From assembly GCF_016924665.1 (NCBI RefSeq), contig NZ_JAFFJT010000013.1:1-41850 (forward strand): 41,850 bases of DNA, in the 5' to 3' direction. Under the pieces are notes generated by a model. The model was not told where the DNA came from. It was given only the letters and a program-made list of their open reading frames with translations, and did no database searches. The position numbers and the translations under genes were made by a program. This document shows, in pieces, positions 10,533 to 18,755 of the stretch (its first letter is position 1; each line of letters opens with the position of its first letter). The stretch is from Nocardioides sp. SYSU D00038. Its GTDB lineage: Bacteria > Actinomycetota > Actinomycetes > Propionibacteriales > Nocardioidaceae.

Positions 10533-12860
10533 ATGGCCAGCAACTTCGACGCCCCGCGCGGCCCCGTCGCCGTCGCGGAGCCGCCACCCCGGGTCCCGGC
10601 GCTGCCCGGCGCGGTGAGCCGCTGGCCGGTCGCGACGGCGTCGCTGGTCGGGGTCGTCGGCCTCTTCGTCCAGGTCGTCGGCTACGCCCTGGGCTGGCAG
10701 CAGGTCGACCGCTGGCCGATCGTGCTCTGGTACGTCGGGTTCGTGGTGCTGGTGGCGCCGTTCGCGGCCCTGCTGCTCGCGCCGACCCGCACCGACCACC
10801 AGCGCCTCGGTGGCTCGATCGCGTTCGTGGTGCTGATGTACGCCTCGTGGCTGCTCAGCAACCCGGTGCTCTCGACCCGGTTCGACGAGAACCTCCACGT
10901 GACGACGCTGGTCACGATGCTGGGCGACGGCGGGTTCTTCGCCCCCAACAGCATGCTGCCGGTCTCGCCGCACTACCCCGGCCTCGAGCTGGCCACGGCC
11001 GGCGTGCACTGGTTGACCGGGCTGCCGCTCTTCGCCTGCCAGGTGTTCGTGGTGCTGGTGGCGCGCCTGGTCTTCGTGCTCGCGCTGTTCCTGCTCGCCA
11101 GCCGGCTGGGTCGCTCCACCCGGGTCGGCGCCGCGGCGGTGGTGCTCTACGCCGGCAGCGCGCAGTTCTACTTCTTCAACGCGCAGTTCTCCTACCAGAC
11201 CGTCGCCATCGCGATGCTGATGGCGGCCCTCTACCTGCTGATCCGGGGCTTCGACTCCCCCGAGGACCGGCCCTGGAGGCCGCTGCTGGCCGCCCAGGTG
11301 TGCCTGGGGGCGCTGGCGATCACCCACCACCTCACGTCGTGGATCACGCTCGCGACCCTGTGGGGCCTGGCCCTGCTCTTCTGGGTCGGCAAGGAGCGGC
11401 GCCGGTTCCGGCTGACGCTCGTCACGGCTGAGATCGCCACGGTGGTCGCCGCGGCCTGGACCGCGCTGATCGCGCCGCTGCTGGTCAGCTACCTCGGACC
11501 GATCTTCGACTCCGCCACCACTGAGCTGCTCCAGGCACTCGACGGCAACGGCGCCCGCCAGGTGGGCGTGGCGACGGACGGATCTGCGGCGCCGACCTGG
11601 GAGGTCGCGGTGATGGCGGCCTCGATCCTGGTCTGGTGCGCGATGATCCTGCCCGCCGGCTGGCGTGCCTGGCGTGGCGGCACCATCGGCCGCACCGCGG
11701 GTCGCTACCTGCCGCTGCTGGTGGCGGTGCTCTACCCCGCTCTCCAGCTGGCCCGCTTCTCGGCGACCGCCGGCGAGATCAGCGACCGCGCGTCGACGTT
11801 CGTGACGATGGCGATGGCGGTGGTCGCCGCCGCCTGGCTGGCCCCGCGGATCCACCGGCTCGGCGTGCTGGTCGTGCCGGGCGCCCTGGTGCTTGTGCTC
11901 GGCAGCACCATCCTCGGCAGCGGCCCGGACTGGCAGCGGGTGCCGGGTCCCTACCTCGCCGGCGCCGAGCAGCGCTCGATCGACAGCCGGACCGTGGCGG
12001 TGGCCGAGTGGGCGGGGCGTTACCTGCCGACCGACTCCCACGTCGCCGCCGACACCACGATGAGCCGGTTCCTGCCCAACTTCGCCGACGTCGTGCCGGT
12101 CACCCAACCCGCCGGCCTGGCCAACGTCACGCCGCTGTTCATCTCGCGGACCCTCGGCGAGGAGCAGCTCGCGCTCATCGAGGACAACGAGATCGACTTC
12201 GTCGTCGTCGACGAGCGGATCCTCGGTCAGGCGGTGCGCTCGGGCTCCTACTTCGAGGGCAGCAACGACTACGGCCCCGACGCCATGCGTCTCGACGAGC
12301 AGCAGCTGCGCAAGTTCGACGGCCACCCCGGCATCGAGCTCGCCCTCGACGGCCCGGTGCGCGTCTACGACGTCCGCCCCCTGCGCGGCGTGCCGCAGAC
12401 CTACGCCGACCGCCAGCCGCCGGGGCTGCCGGGGGAGTGGCGGCCCTGGCAGGTGGTCGTCTCCGGGGCGCTGCTGCTGCTCGGCCTCGGGCTGCGCGGG
12501 AAGCTCCTGGACCCGCGACGGTTCCGGGCGCGGGACCTGTGGCGGCTCGCGGTGGTGCTGCCGATCACCATGGTCGTGGGCGTGCTCGGCGTCGCGACCG
12601 GCTTCCCGGCCCCGCTCGGCGTGGCCGTGGCGGTGCTCGTCCTGGGGCTGGTCGTGGGCCTCACCCCGCCGGCCCGGCCCTCGCCGCGCACGGTGACCTC
12701 TGGCGCGACCGTCCTCTGGGCGGTGGTGATCGGCGCGATCGGGGCGACCGCGGTGGCGGTGGCCGTCGTGACCGCCTACCGGGGCCTGCTCGAGCCCGCC
12801 CCGCTCCCGCCGCCGCTGGTCGGCGCCGTGGGCGCCGAGGACGCGGGGGCCGGCTCGTGA
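10533..12860 (+). CDS. Large polytopic membrane protein, possible GT-C-type glycosyltransferase
   Basis: 775 aa with many hydrophobic segments: roughly ten to eleven in residues 30-460, a soluble domain at about 470-630, then about four more helices to the C terminus. After the second or third helix sits FDENLH, with an adjacent acidic pair (D118, E119). This recalls the catalytic acidic motif in the first extracytoplasmic loop of GT-C enzymes, which use polyprenyl-phosphate sugars. The soluble portion (WAGRYLPTDSHVAADTTMSRF) resembles the trailing extracellular domain of such proteins. I do not recognise a named family. The start at ATG 10533 has only a poorly spaced GGGAGA. It is coupled to the next gene by a GTGA overlap, so the two products are probably made together. 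Confidence 0.75.
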   Translation: MASNFDAPRGPVAVAEPPPRVPALPGAVSRWPVATASLVGVVGLFVQVVGYALGWQQVDRWPIVLWYVGFVVLVAPFAALLLAPTRTDHQRLGGSIAFVVLMYASWLLSNPVLSTRFDENLHVTTLVTMLGDGGFFAPNSMLPVSPHYPGLELATAGVHWLTGLPLFACQVFVVLVARLVFVLALFLLASRLGRSTRVGAAAVVLYAGSAQFYFFNAQFSYQTVAIAMLMAALYLLIRGFDSPEDRPWRPLLAAQVCLGALAITHHLTSWITLATLWGLALLFWVGKERRRFRLTLVTAEIATVVAAAWTALIAPLLVSYLGPIFDSATTELLQALDGNGARQVGVATDGSAAPTWEVAVMAASILVWCAMILPAGWRAWRGGTIGRTAGRYLPLLVAVLYPALQLARFSATAGEISDRASTFVTMAMAVVAAAWLAPRIHRLGVLVVPGALVLVLGSTILGSGPDWQRVPGPYLAGAEQRSIDSRTVAVAEWAGRYLPTDSHVAADTTMSRFLPNFADVVPVTQPAGLANVTPLFISRTLGEEQLALIEDNEIDFVVVDERILGQAVRSGSYFEGSNDYGPDAMRLDEQQLRKFDGHPGIELALDGPVRVYDVRPLRGVPQTYADRQPPGLPGEWRPWQVVVSGALLLLGLGLRGKLLDPRRFRARDLWRLAVVLPITMVVGVLGVATGFPAPLGVAVAVLVLGLVVGLTPPARPSPRTVTSGATVLWAVVIGAIGATAVAVAVVTAYRGLLEPAPLPPPLVGAVGAEDAGAGS

Positions 12861-15343
12861 CCGGGGGCACCGACGCACGCGTCCGTCGCGAGTCCGGGGT
12901 GTTCTCGCCGTTCCGCTCGCTGCTGACCGCGCAGGTGGCCGGCGCCGTGCTCGGCCTGGTCTTCTGGATCCTGGTGGCTCGCCTGGTCGACGCCCACGAG
13001 GTCGGCGTCGCCGCCGCCGCCATCAGCGCGCAGACGCTGCTGGGCATGGTCACCGTGCTCGGCCTCGGCACCCTGATGATCGCCGAGCTGCCCCGCCACG
13101 ACCCGCGCCGCCAGCGGCGCCTGGTGCTCCGCTCGCTGGCCGTGGTCACCGTGTCGGCGGTGGTGCTGTCGGGCATCGTGGTGGCGGTCGCGCCGCTGCT
13201 GACCAGCAACCTCCGCGAGGCGCTGGGCGACCCGGTGGGGGCGTCGACGTTCGTGCTCGGCGCCGCGGCCGCGGCCTGGTCGATCGTGGCCGACGACTCC
13301 GCCCTCGGCCTCAAGCGCTCCAGCGTGCAGGTCTGGCGCAACCTGCTGGCCTCGAGCCTGCGCTTCCCGGTGACCGCGCTGCTGCTCGGGCTGGGGCTCA
13401 CCGACGCCCACGTGCTGCAGATGTGCTGGGTGCTGCCGATGGTGGCCTCGGTGCCGTTCGCGCTGTGGCGGTTGCGGATGCCGCGGGGCGCCTCGGGCGG
13501 GCCGGGCGTGCGCGCCGACGTCGCGGCGTACGTCGGGCCGGCGCTGCGCAACCACGCCCTCACGCTCTCGCTCGCCGCGGCCTCGCAGATGATGCCGGTG
13601 GTCGCCGGCCTGGCCCTGCTCTCGGTCGACAACGCCGCGTTCGCGATCGCCTGGCAGATGGCGACGTTCGTCTTCCTGCCGCCCTACCTGCTGGCCACCG
13701 CGCTCTTCGCGCACGGTGCGAACGTCTCCACCGAGGAGTTCCGCACCACGATGGAGACCACGATCCCGGCCTCGCTGCTGCTGAGCGCGCTGCTGTGCGT
13801 GGGCGCCTGGGGGCTGGGGGAGCCGGTGCTGCTGATCTTCGGCGGCCGCTACGCCACCGAGTCGTGGGTGATCCTCGCCCTCCTCGCCCCCGCCGGTCTG
13901 TGGATGGTCTTCAAGGACCACCTGGTCGCGCTGTGGCGCTCGCAGCGGCGGTTCCGGCTGGCCACCCGGCTCGCCGTCGGCGCGTTGGTCTTCGAGCTCG
14001 CCGGCGCCGTCACCGGCGCGGTGCTGGGCGGCGCCGTCGGGCTCTGCCTCGGCTGGCTGGCCGCGATGGCCCTGGAGGCGGTCGCCGCGATCCCGTGGCT
14101 GCGCCAGGCGTTCGGCGGCCTGACCTGGCGGCGCCCCACGCTGGCGTTGCTGCGCCGCGACGACGGCGGCCGCGCCACCCCCCAGGTCGTCGGGGCCGCC
14201 GCCCTCGTCGTCGTGGTGGTCGGGGTCGGCGTGGTGGTCGCCGGTCGCGCCGGCCCGCCCGCGGGTGAGGAGCGGCCGAGCACCAGCACCGTCAGCTGCC
14301 GGGTCTCGGCCGACCGCCCGGGGCCGGCGCTCGACCTCGGCGTGCAGCCGGCCACCGGCGACCCCGCCGCCCCGCTACGGCCGCAGGCCGAGGTCGAGCG
14401 ACTCGTCGCCTCGGCCGCCGAGGCCGGCGCCACGGTGGTCTCGACCTCGGTGTCGTTCCGCGTCGTGCGGCCGACCGAGGGCGGCCCCGACGACTTCACC
14501 GGCCTGGACCGGTTCCTCGACGCCGCCCGCGGGGCCGGCCTCGGCGTCCGCCTCTCGCTGGTCGGCATGCCCGACTGGGCCCTCGACCGGCCGACGGGCG
14601 AGCGCTACCACCCGCCGCTCTCGGCACCGGAGCTCGCGGCCTGGGCCGACCTGGTGCGGGCCACGCTGCGGCACGCCGGGCCGGTGGACTACGTCGAGGT
14701 CTGGCCCGGTCCCGACGACCGCAAGTTCTGGACCACCGGGCCCGACCCGGCCGCCTTCGCCGCGCTGCTCCAGGTGTCGTGGGAGGTTGTCCAGGAGGTC
14801 GCCCCGGACGCCCATGTGATCGCGGGCGGCCTGATCGGCAACGACATCGGCTACCTGGAGCGGCTCTACGACGCGCTCCACGAGACCGGCTCCGACGTCT
14901 CGCCGTTCGACCTGCTGGGCGTGCAGCCGTTCTCGGGCGGGGCACCGCCGGAGGAGGTCGACGAGGCCCGCGTCTACGACGAGCCGGGCTCGGGGCTCGT
15001 CGACGAGAACTTCACCGGCTTCCGCGGGCTGCGCGAGGTGATGAAGGACAACGGCGACGCCGGCCTCGACATGTACGTCAGCCAGTTCGGCTACAGCACC
15101 ACCGGCGAGGACGGGTCGGCGCCCGTGGCCGACGACCTGCGCGCCGAGTACGTCGGCCAGGCGCTCGACGCCGTCACCTGCTCGCCGTACGTCGTGGGCT
15201 TCTCCTGGTACTACCTCCACCCGACGCGCTGGGACCCGGCCTCGTGGACGCTGCTCGACGAGGAGCTGCGGCCGAACCTCACCTACGGGGCGCTGCGGCG
15301 CTGGACCACGGAGCGCGACCGGGCGCTCCATCCTGCTCGGTGA
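12857..15343 (+). CDS. Wzx/MATE-like flippase fused to a degenerate glycoside-hydrolase-like domain
   Basis: 828 aa. Residues about 10-430 are a polysaccharide flippase of the MOP superfamily (12 or more hydrophobic helices; opening FRSLLTAQVAGAVLGLVFW). A further helix at about 443-463 (a valine-rich run) is followed by a Pro/Gly/Ser linker. Residues about 488-828 look like a clan GH-A TIM barrel (GH39/GH5-like), predicted to be outside the membrane. Clan GH-A enzymes have an acid/base Glu in a WNEPN-type motif; here the equivalent reads W616-P-G-P-D620, with Gly where Glu is expected. The nucleophile motif (TEFG-type) reads S742-Q743-F-G, with Gln for Glu. The domain is therefore probably a binding pseudoenzyme. 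The GTG start overlaps the previous stop by 4 bp. The domain call is by eye. Confidence 0.8.
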   Translation: MTGGTDARVRRESGVFSPFRSLLTAQVAGAVLGLVFWILVARLVDAHEVGVAAAAISAQTLLGMVTVLGLGTLMIAELPRHDPRRQRRLVLRSLAVVTVSAVVLSGIVVAVAPLLTSNLREALGDPVGASTFVLGAAAAAWSIVADDSALGLKRSSVQVWRNLLASSLRFPVTALLLGLGLTDAHVLQMCWVLPMVASVPFALWRLRMPRGASGGPGVRADVAAYVGPALRNHALTLSLAAASQMMPVVAGLALLSVDNAAFAIAWQMATFVFLPPYLLATALFAHGANVSTEEFRTTMETTIPASLLLSALLCVGAWGLGEPVLLIFGGRYATESWVILALLAPAGLWMVFKDHLVALWRSQRRFRLATRLAVGALVFELAGAVTGAVLGGAVGLCLGWLAAMALEAVAAIPWLRQAFGGLTWRRPTLALLRRDDGGRATPQVVGAAALVVVVVGVGVVVAGRAGPPAGEERPSTSTVSCRVSADRPGPALDLGVQPATGDPAAPLRPQAEVERLVASAAEAGATVVSTSVSFRVVRPTEGGPDDFTGLDRFLDAARGAGLGVRLSLVGMPDWALDRPTGERYHPPLSAPELAAWADLVRATLRHAGPVDYVEVWPGPDDRKFWTTGPDPAAFAALLQVSWEVVQEVAPDAHVIAGGLIGNDIGYLERLYDALHETGSDVSPFDLLGVQPFSGGAPPEEVDEARVYDEPGSGLVDENFTGFRGLREVMKDNGDAGLDMYVSQFGYSTTGEDGSAPVADDLRAEYVGQALDAVTCSPYVVGFSWYYLHPTRWDPASWTLLDEELRPNLTYGALRRWTTERDRALHPAR

Positions 15344-15372
15344 TCGCCGCCGAGCCCCGGACCAGGCAACGG

Positions 15373-15408
15373 ACGGGGCGAGGGACGGGGCCACGGACGG
15401 GGCGACGG
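15373..15408 (+). repeat. Three tandem 12-bp units
   Basis: Three consecutive 12-mers of the form ACGGGGCNANGG (15373-15384, 15385-15396, 15397-15408) with two variable positions. They lie in the 116-bp gap between the flippase-fusion gene and the small Cys-rich gene. Purpose unknown. Confidence 0.75.
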
Positions 15409-15447
15409 ATTCCACGGGAACCGGCCCACCGGCCCGGCCCGCTCTGC

Positions 15448-15453
15448 CAGACT
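15448..15453 (+). promoter_or_regulatory. Candidate -10 for leaderless small Cys-rich gene
   Basis: CAGACT ends 6 nt before the GTG at 15460, consistent with transcription starting at or near the start codon. It would also feed the downstream GT2 and GT4 genes. Confidence 0.45.
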
Positions 15454-15459
15454 GGAGCG

Positions 15460-15657
15460 GTGCTGTTCCACCGCTCCCTGTCGCTCTCGACGTGCCGCTG
15501 CGGCCACGCGTCCGAGGCGCACCAGCACTACCGCCGCGGCACCGACTGCGCGGCCTGCGAGTGCCGCAGGTTCCGGATGACCGTGACGCTCGTGCGCCGC
15601 CAGCGCGACGGCGAGAGCCGGAGGGCACCGGGTGAGTCCCGCGCCGCGACGGCCTGA
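15460..15657 (+). CDS. Small cysteine-rich protein, possible zinc-binding
   Basis: 65 aa from a GTG start. After a short hydrophobic/serine N terminus it has CRCGH, then HQHYRRGTDC, then CAACECRRF. These six Cys residues plus His could form one or two metal sites. The C-terminal third is basic and probably disordered. I recall similar short CxCGH proteins in other actinobacteria without assigned function, so I assign none. The 3' end overlaps the downstream GT2 gene by 26 bp in a different frame, and the GT2 ribosome site (GGAGGG) lies inside it. That suggests translational coupling and an actual gene rather than noise. Confidence 0.65.
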   Translation: MLFHRSLSLSTCRCGHASEAHQHYRRGTDCAACECRRFRMTVTLVRRQRDGESRRAPGESRAATA

Positions 15658-16624
15658 GGCCCGCCCCACCGCCACCGTCGTCGTCTGCGCCTACACCGAG
15701 GACCGCTGGGACGACATCGTCTCGGGCCTCGCCGGCGTCCGGTCCCAGACGGTCGCGCCGCTGGAGGTGCTGGTGGTCATCGACCACAACCCCGCGCTCC
15801 AGGCTCGCTGCGAGCGTGAGCTCACCGGCGTCCGGGTGGTGCCCAACACGCTCACCAAGGGTCTGTCCGGCGCCCGCAACACCGCCGTGGCCCTGGCCCG
15901 CGGCGAGGTCACGGTCTTCCTTGACGACGATGCCACCCCCGAGCCGCGGTGGCTCGAGCTGCTCCTGGCGGCGTACGACGACCCGCGGGTGCAGGCGGTG
16001 GGCGGCTCAGCCAGCCCGGTCTGGCCGGCGGGGCGGGGGCGACCCGATCAGCTCGCGCCCGAGCTCGACTGGGTCATCGGCTGCACCTACGTCGGGCAGC
16101 CCACCCGCCGCTCCGACGTGCGCAACCTGATGGGCTGCAACATGTCGTTCCGCACCTCGGTCTTCGCGGAGGTCGGCGGCTTCGACGAGACCGCCGGCCG
16201 GGTCGGCACGATCCCGCTGGGCTGCGAGGAGACCGAGCTGTGCATCCGGCTCACCCAGCGGGTGCCGGGGGCACGGGTGGTCTTCGAGCCGGCCGCGGTG
16301 GTGCACCACCACGTCACCGAGCCGCGCACCACCTGGGCCTACCTCCGCAGCCGCTCGATGGGCGAGGGCCTCTCGAAGGCGGCCATGGCCCGGCTCGTAG
16401 GAGCCGGCGACGCGACGTCGACCGAGCGCGACTACGTGCGGCGGGTGCTGACTGCCGGCGTCCGCCGCGAGCTCGCCCGCGGCCTGCGCGGCCGCGCCGC
16501 CGGCTGGCGCGGGGCGGCCGGCATCGTCACCGCGCTGGCCTGGACCTCGGTCGGCTACCTGCGCGGCCGCCTGGGACTCGGCTCCCGGATGGGCCGCACC
16601 GCGGCGGCGGGACGGGCCGGATGA
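15632..16624 (+). CDS. GT2-family glycosyltransferase
   Basis: 330-aa GT-A fold inverting glycosyltransferase. The N-terminal Rossmann-like core reads ATVVVCAYTE, then GLSGARNTAVALARGEVTVFLDDDATPE, giving the nucleotide-sugar/metal-binding DxD (DDD). The later GCEETELCIRL segment is the usual acidic catalytic-base region. The C terminus has a weak amphipathic or hydrophobic stretch (GIVTALAWTSVGYLRGRLG) that could associate with the membrane. The GTG start at 15632 has GGAGGG 7 nt upstream. Its stop overlaps the next ATG (ATGA). It acts in the cluster's surface glycan assembly; donor and acceptor are unknown. Confidence 0.88.
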   Translation: MSPAPRRPEARPTATVVVCAYTEDRWDDIVSGLAGVRSQTVAPLEVLVVIDHNPALQARCERELTGVRVVPNTLTKGLSGARNTAVALARGEVTVFLDDDATPEPRWLELLLAAYDDPRVQAVGGSASPVWPAGRGRPDQLAPELDWVIGCTYVGQPTRRSDVRNLMGCNMSFRTSVFAEVGGFDETAGRVGTIPLGCEETELCIRLTQRVPGARVVFEPAAVVHHHVTEPRTTWAYLRSRSMGEGLSKAAMARLVGAGDATSTERDYVRRVLTAGVRRELARGLRGRAAGWRGAAGIVTALAWTSVGYLRGRLGLGSRMGRTAAAGRAG

Positions 16625-17829
16625 GGGTCCTGATGCTGGCGCAGTTCTACCCGCCGGTCGTCGGCGGCGAGGAGCGCCACGTGCGCAACCTCTCCTGCGA
16701 GCTCGCCGCGCGCGGCCACGACGTCCACGTCGCGTGCCTCGACACCGCCGCCGGCCCGCCGCAGCAGGACCCCGGCGTCACCGTGCACGCGCTGGGCAAC
16801 ATCGGCCAGCGGGTGCCCGCGCTCTACCCCACGGCCGACCGCCCGCTGGCGCTGCCCGTGCCCGACCCGGTGGTCACCCGCGGCCTCAAGGCGCTGGTCG
16901 ACCGGCTCCGGCCCGACGTCGTCCACGCCCACAACTGGATCGTGAACTCCTACCTGCCGCTGCGCGCCGCCCGCGCCCTGCCGCTGGTGCAGTCGCTCCA
17001 CGACTACAGCCACGTGTGCCCGACCAAGCGGCTGATGTTCGAGGACGAGCCGTGCTCGGGTCCGGCGCCGCGCAAGTGCTTCACCTGCACCACCGACTGG
17101 TACGGCGCCGGCCGCGGGCCGGTGATCCAGGCGGCGGTCCGCGGCGGCCGGCCGGTGCGCAACCGGGCGGTCGACGTCTTCACGCCAGTCAGCCGGTTCG
17201 TCGGCGAGGCCAACCGCCTCGACGAGCAGGGCGTGCGCTGGCAGGTGGTGCCGAACTTCGTGCCCGACGCCCTCACCGAGCTCGACGCCCTGCCTCGCGA
17301 CCCCGCGCTGCCCGCCGGCGACTACCTGTTCTTCGCCGGCGACGTCAGCGACCAGAAGGGGGTCGGCGCCATCCTGGGTGGCTGGCAGCGGCTCGACCCC
17401 GCGACCCGTCCCGAGCTGGTGCTGGTCGGCCGCGAGTCGATGGACCTCACCGGCCTGCCCCCGGGCGTGACCCGGCACGACAAGTGGGACCACGAGCGGG
17501 TGCTCTCGGGCTTCCAGCACGCGCTGGCCGCGCTGCTGCCGAGCAAGTGGCCCGACCCGTGCCCCACCACGGTGCTGGAGGCGATGGCGGTCGGCGCGCC
17601 GCTGGTGACCACCCACATGGGCGGCATCGCCGACATGGTCGTCGACGGCGAGTCCGCCCTCGTCGTCCCTCCCGGGGACGCCGCGGCGACCGGCGCGGCG
17701 ATGGCCCGGATGGTCGCCGAGCCGGACCTGCGCGCCCGGCTCGCGGCCCGGGCGTCGGTGGAGGTGCGGCGCTACCTGCAGAGCCGGGTGGCCGCCGACC
17801 TCGAGGGGATCTACGCCTCGCTGGTGTGA
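16621..17829 (+). CDS. GT4-family glycosyltransferase
   Basis: 402-aa GT-B enzyme. The N terminus MRVLMLAQFYPPVVGG, then EERHVRNLSCELAARGHDV, is the classic GT4 opening. A Cys-rich insert (VCPTKRLMFEDEPC ... CFTC) follows the acceptor-side HDYSHVC segment, as in a known GT4 subgroup. The C-terminal domain has FFAGDVSDQKGV and WPDPCPTTVLEAMAVG. The EX7E motif appears as DX7E, with Asp in the first position, a conservative change. The ATG overlaps the GT2 stop by 4 bp. It is the last gene of the cluster and runs 19 bp into the 3' end of convergent ctaA. Confidence 0.88.
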   Translation: MRVLMLAQFYPPVVGGEERHVRNLSCELAARGHDVHVACLDTAAGPPQQDPGVTVHALGNIGQRVPALYPTADRPLALPVPDPVVTRGLKALVDRLRPDVVHAHNWIVNSYLPLRAARALPLVQSLHDYSHVCPTKRLMFEDEPCSGPAPRKCFTCTTDWYGAGRGPVIQAAVRGGRPVRNRAVDVFTPVSRFVGEANRLDEQGVRWQVVPNFVPDALTELDALPRDPALPAGDYLFFAGDVSDQKGVGAILGGWQRLDPATRPELVLVGRESMDLTGLPPGVTRHDKWDHERVLSGFQHALAALLPSKWPDPCPTTVLEAMAVGAPLVTTHMGGIADMVVDGESALVVPPGDAAATGAAMARMVAEPDLRARLAARASVEVRRYLQSRVAADLEGIYASLV

Positions 17830-18755
17830 GCCGCGCCGGTCTGGGTCGCGCCGGCCGCGACGGGCCGGGTGGCGTCGACGGCCGGGCGGCGTACGCGCAG
17901 CAGCACCCAGGTCACCGACGCCGAGACCAGCGCGGCGCCGAGCATGTGGAAGCCGACGAGCACCTCGGGCAGGTCGGTGAAGTACTGCACGAAGCCGATC
18001 GCGCCCTGCCCGAGCTCGATCGCGAGCAGCACCACGACCACCCGGCGCGCGTCGGGACGGCCCGCGGCCTGCACCGCGAGCAGCAGGCCCACGGTCAGGC
18101 CGACCAGCAGGAACACCACGTCGGCGTGCAGCTGGCTCCACTGCAGGGGGTCGAGGCCGTTGCGCTTGGCGTCGAGGTCGCCGGCGTGGGGGCCCGAGCC
18201 GGTCACCACGGTGCCGACGTAGAGCACCACCCAGGCGGTGGCGAAGGTGAGCCAGGCCAGCACCGCCAGCGGGCCGCTGCGCGGCGCCGGCAGCGGTGCG
18301 TCCACCGAGAGAAGGAACCGCACCGACAGCCCGATGATCGCCAGCGAGCACAGCAGGTGGAGCGAGACCACCCACGGGTTGAGGTCGGTCAGCACCGTGA
18401 TCCCGCCGATCACGGCCTGGGCGGGGATGCCGAGCGCGAGCACCGTCGCCATGCCCCGCAGGTCGCGGCGCCGGGTGCCCCAGGCCGAGACGAACGTCGC
18501 GATCGCGATCGCCACCAGCACGAAGGTCAGCATCCGGTTGCCGAACTCGATGGCGGCGTGGAGGTCGAGCTCGCCGTGCGGGGTGTAGGAGCCCTCGGTG
18601 CAGCGCGGCCAGGTGGGGCACCCCAGGCCGGAGGCGGTCAGCCGCACCGCGCCGCCGGTCACCACCAGCACGCTGTTGGCGACCAGCGTGGCCCAGGCCA
18701 GCGCCCGCACCCACCTGCCGGCGAGCCCGACCCGCACCAGCACCCGCTCCCTCAC
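17811..18755 (-). CDS. ctaA: Heme A synthase (COX15/CtaA family)
   Basis: Integral membrane enzyme that oxidises the C8 methyl of heme O to give heme A. 314 aa with about eight hydrophobic helices. The first helix and loop carry VTGGAVRLTASGLGCPTWPRC, with two Cys in the first extracytoplasmic loop as in type-1 CtaA. Conserved histidines occur in the helices, for example VVSLHLLC, QLHADVVF and LVGFHMLGAA. The GTG start at 18755 overlaps the permease stop by 4 bp (GTGA). The stop is TAG. It shares its transcript with the upstream ABC exporter, as in the corresponding mycobacterial locus as I recall it. Confidence 0.93.
   Translation of the reverse strand: MRERVLVRVGLAGRWVRALAWATLVANSVLVVTGGAVRLTASGLGCPTWPRCTEGSYTPHGELDLHAAIEFGNRMLTFVLVAIAIATFVSAWGTRRRDLRGMATVLALGIPAQAVIGGITVLTDLNPWVVSLHLLCSLAIIGLSVRFLLSVDAPLPAPRSGPLAVLAWLTFATAWVVLYVGTVVTGSGPHAGDLDAKRNGLDPLQWSQLHADVVFLLVGLTVGLLLAVQAAGRPDARRVVVVLLAIELGQGAIGFVQYFTDLPEVLVGFHMLGAALVSASVTWVLLRVRRPAVDATRPVAAGATQTGAAHTSEA

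Noticed and set aside
10437..12878. 813-codon minus-strand open frame opposite the GT-C-like gene
   Set aside because: Composition is dominated by Arg/Gly/His/Gln with no hydrophobic pattern; it is an antisense shadow. Similar shadows oppose zwf, pgi, sufB, ABC-F and others.
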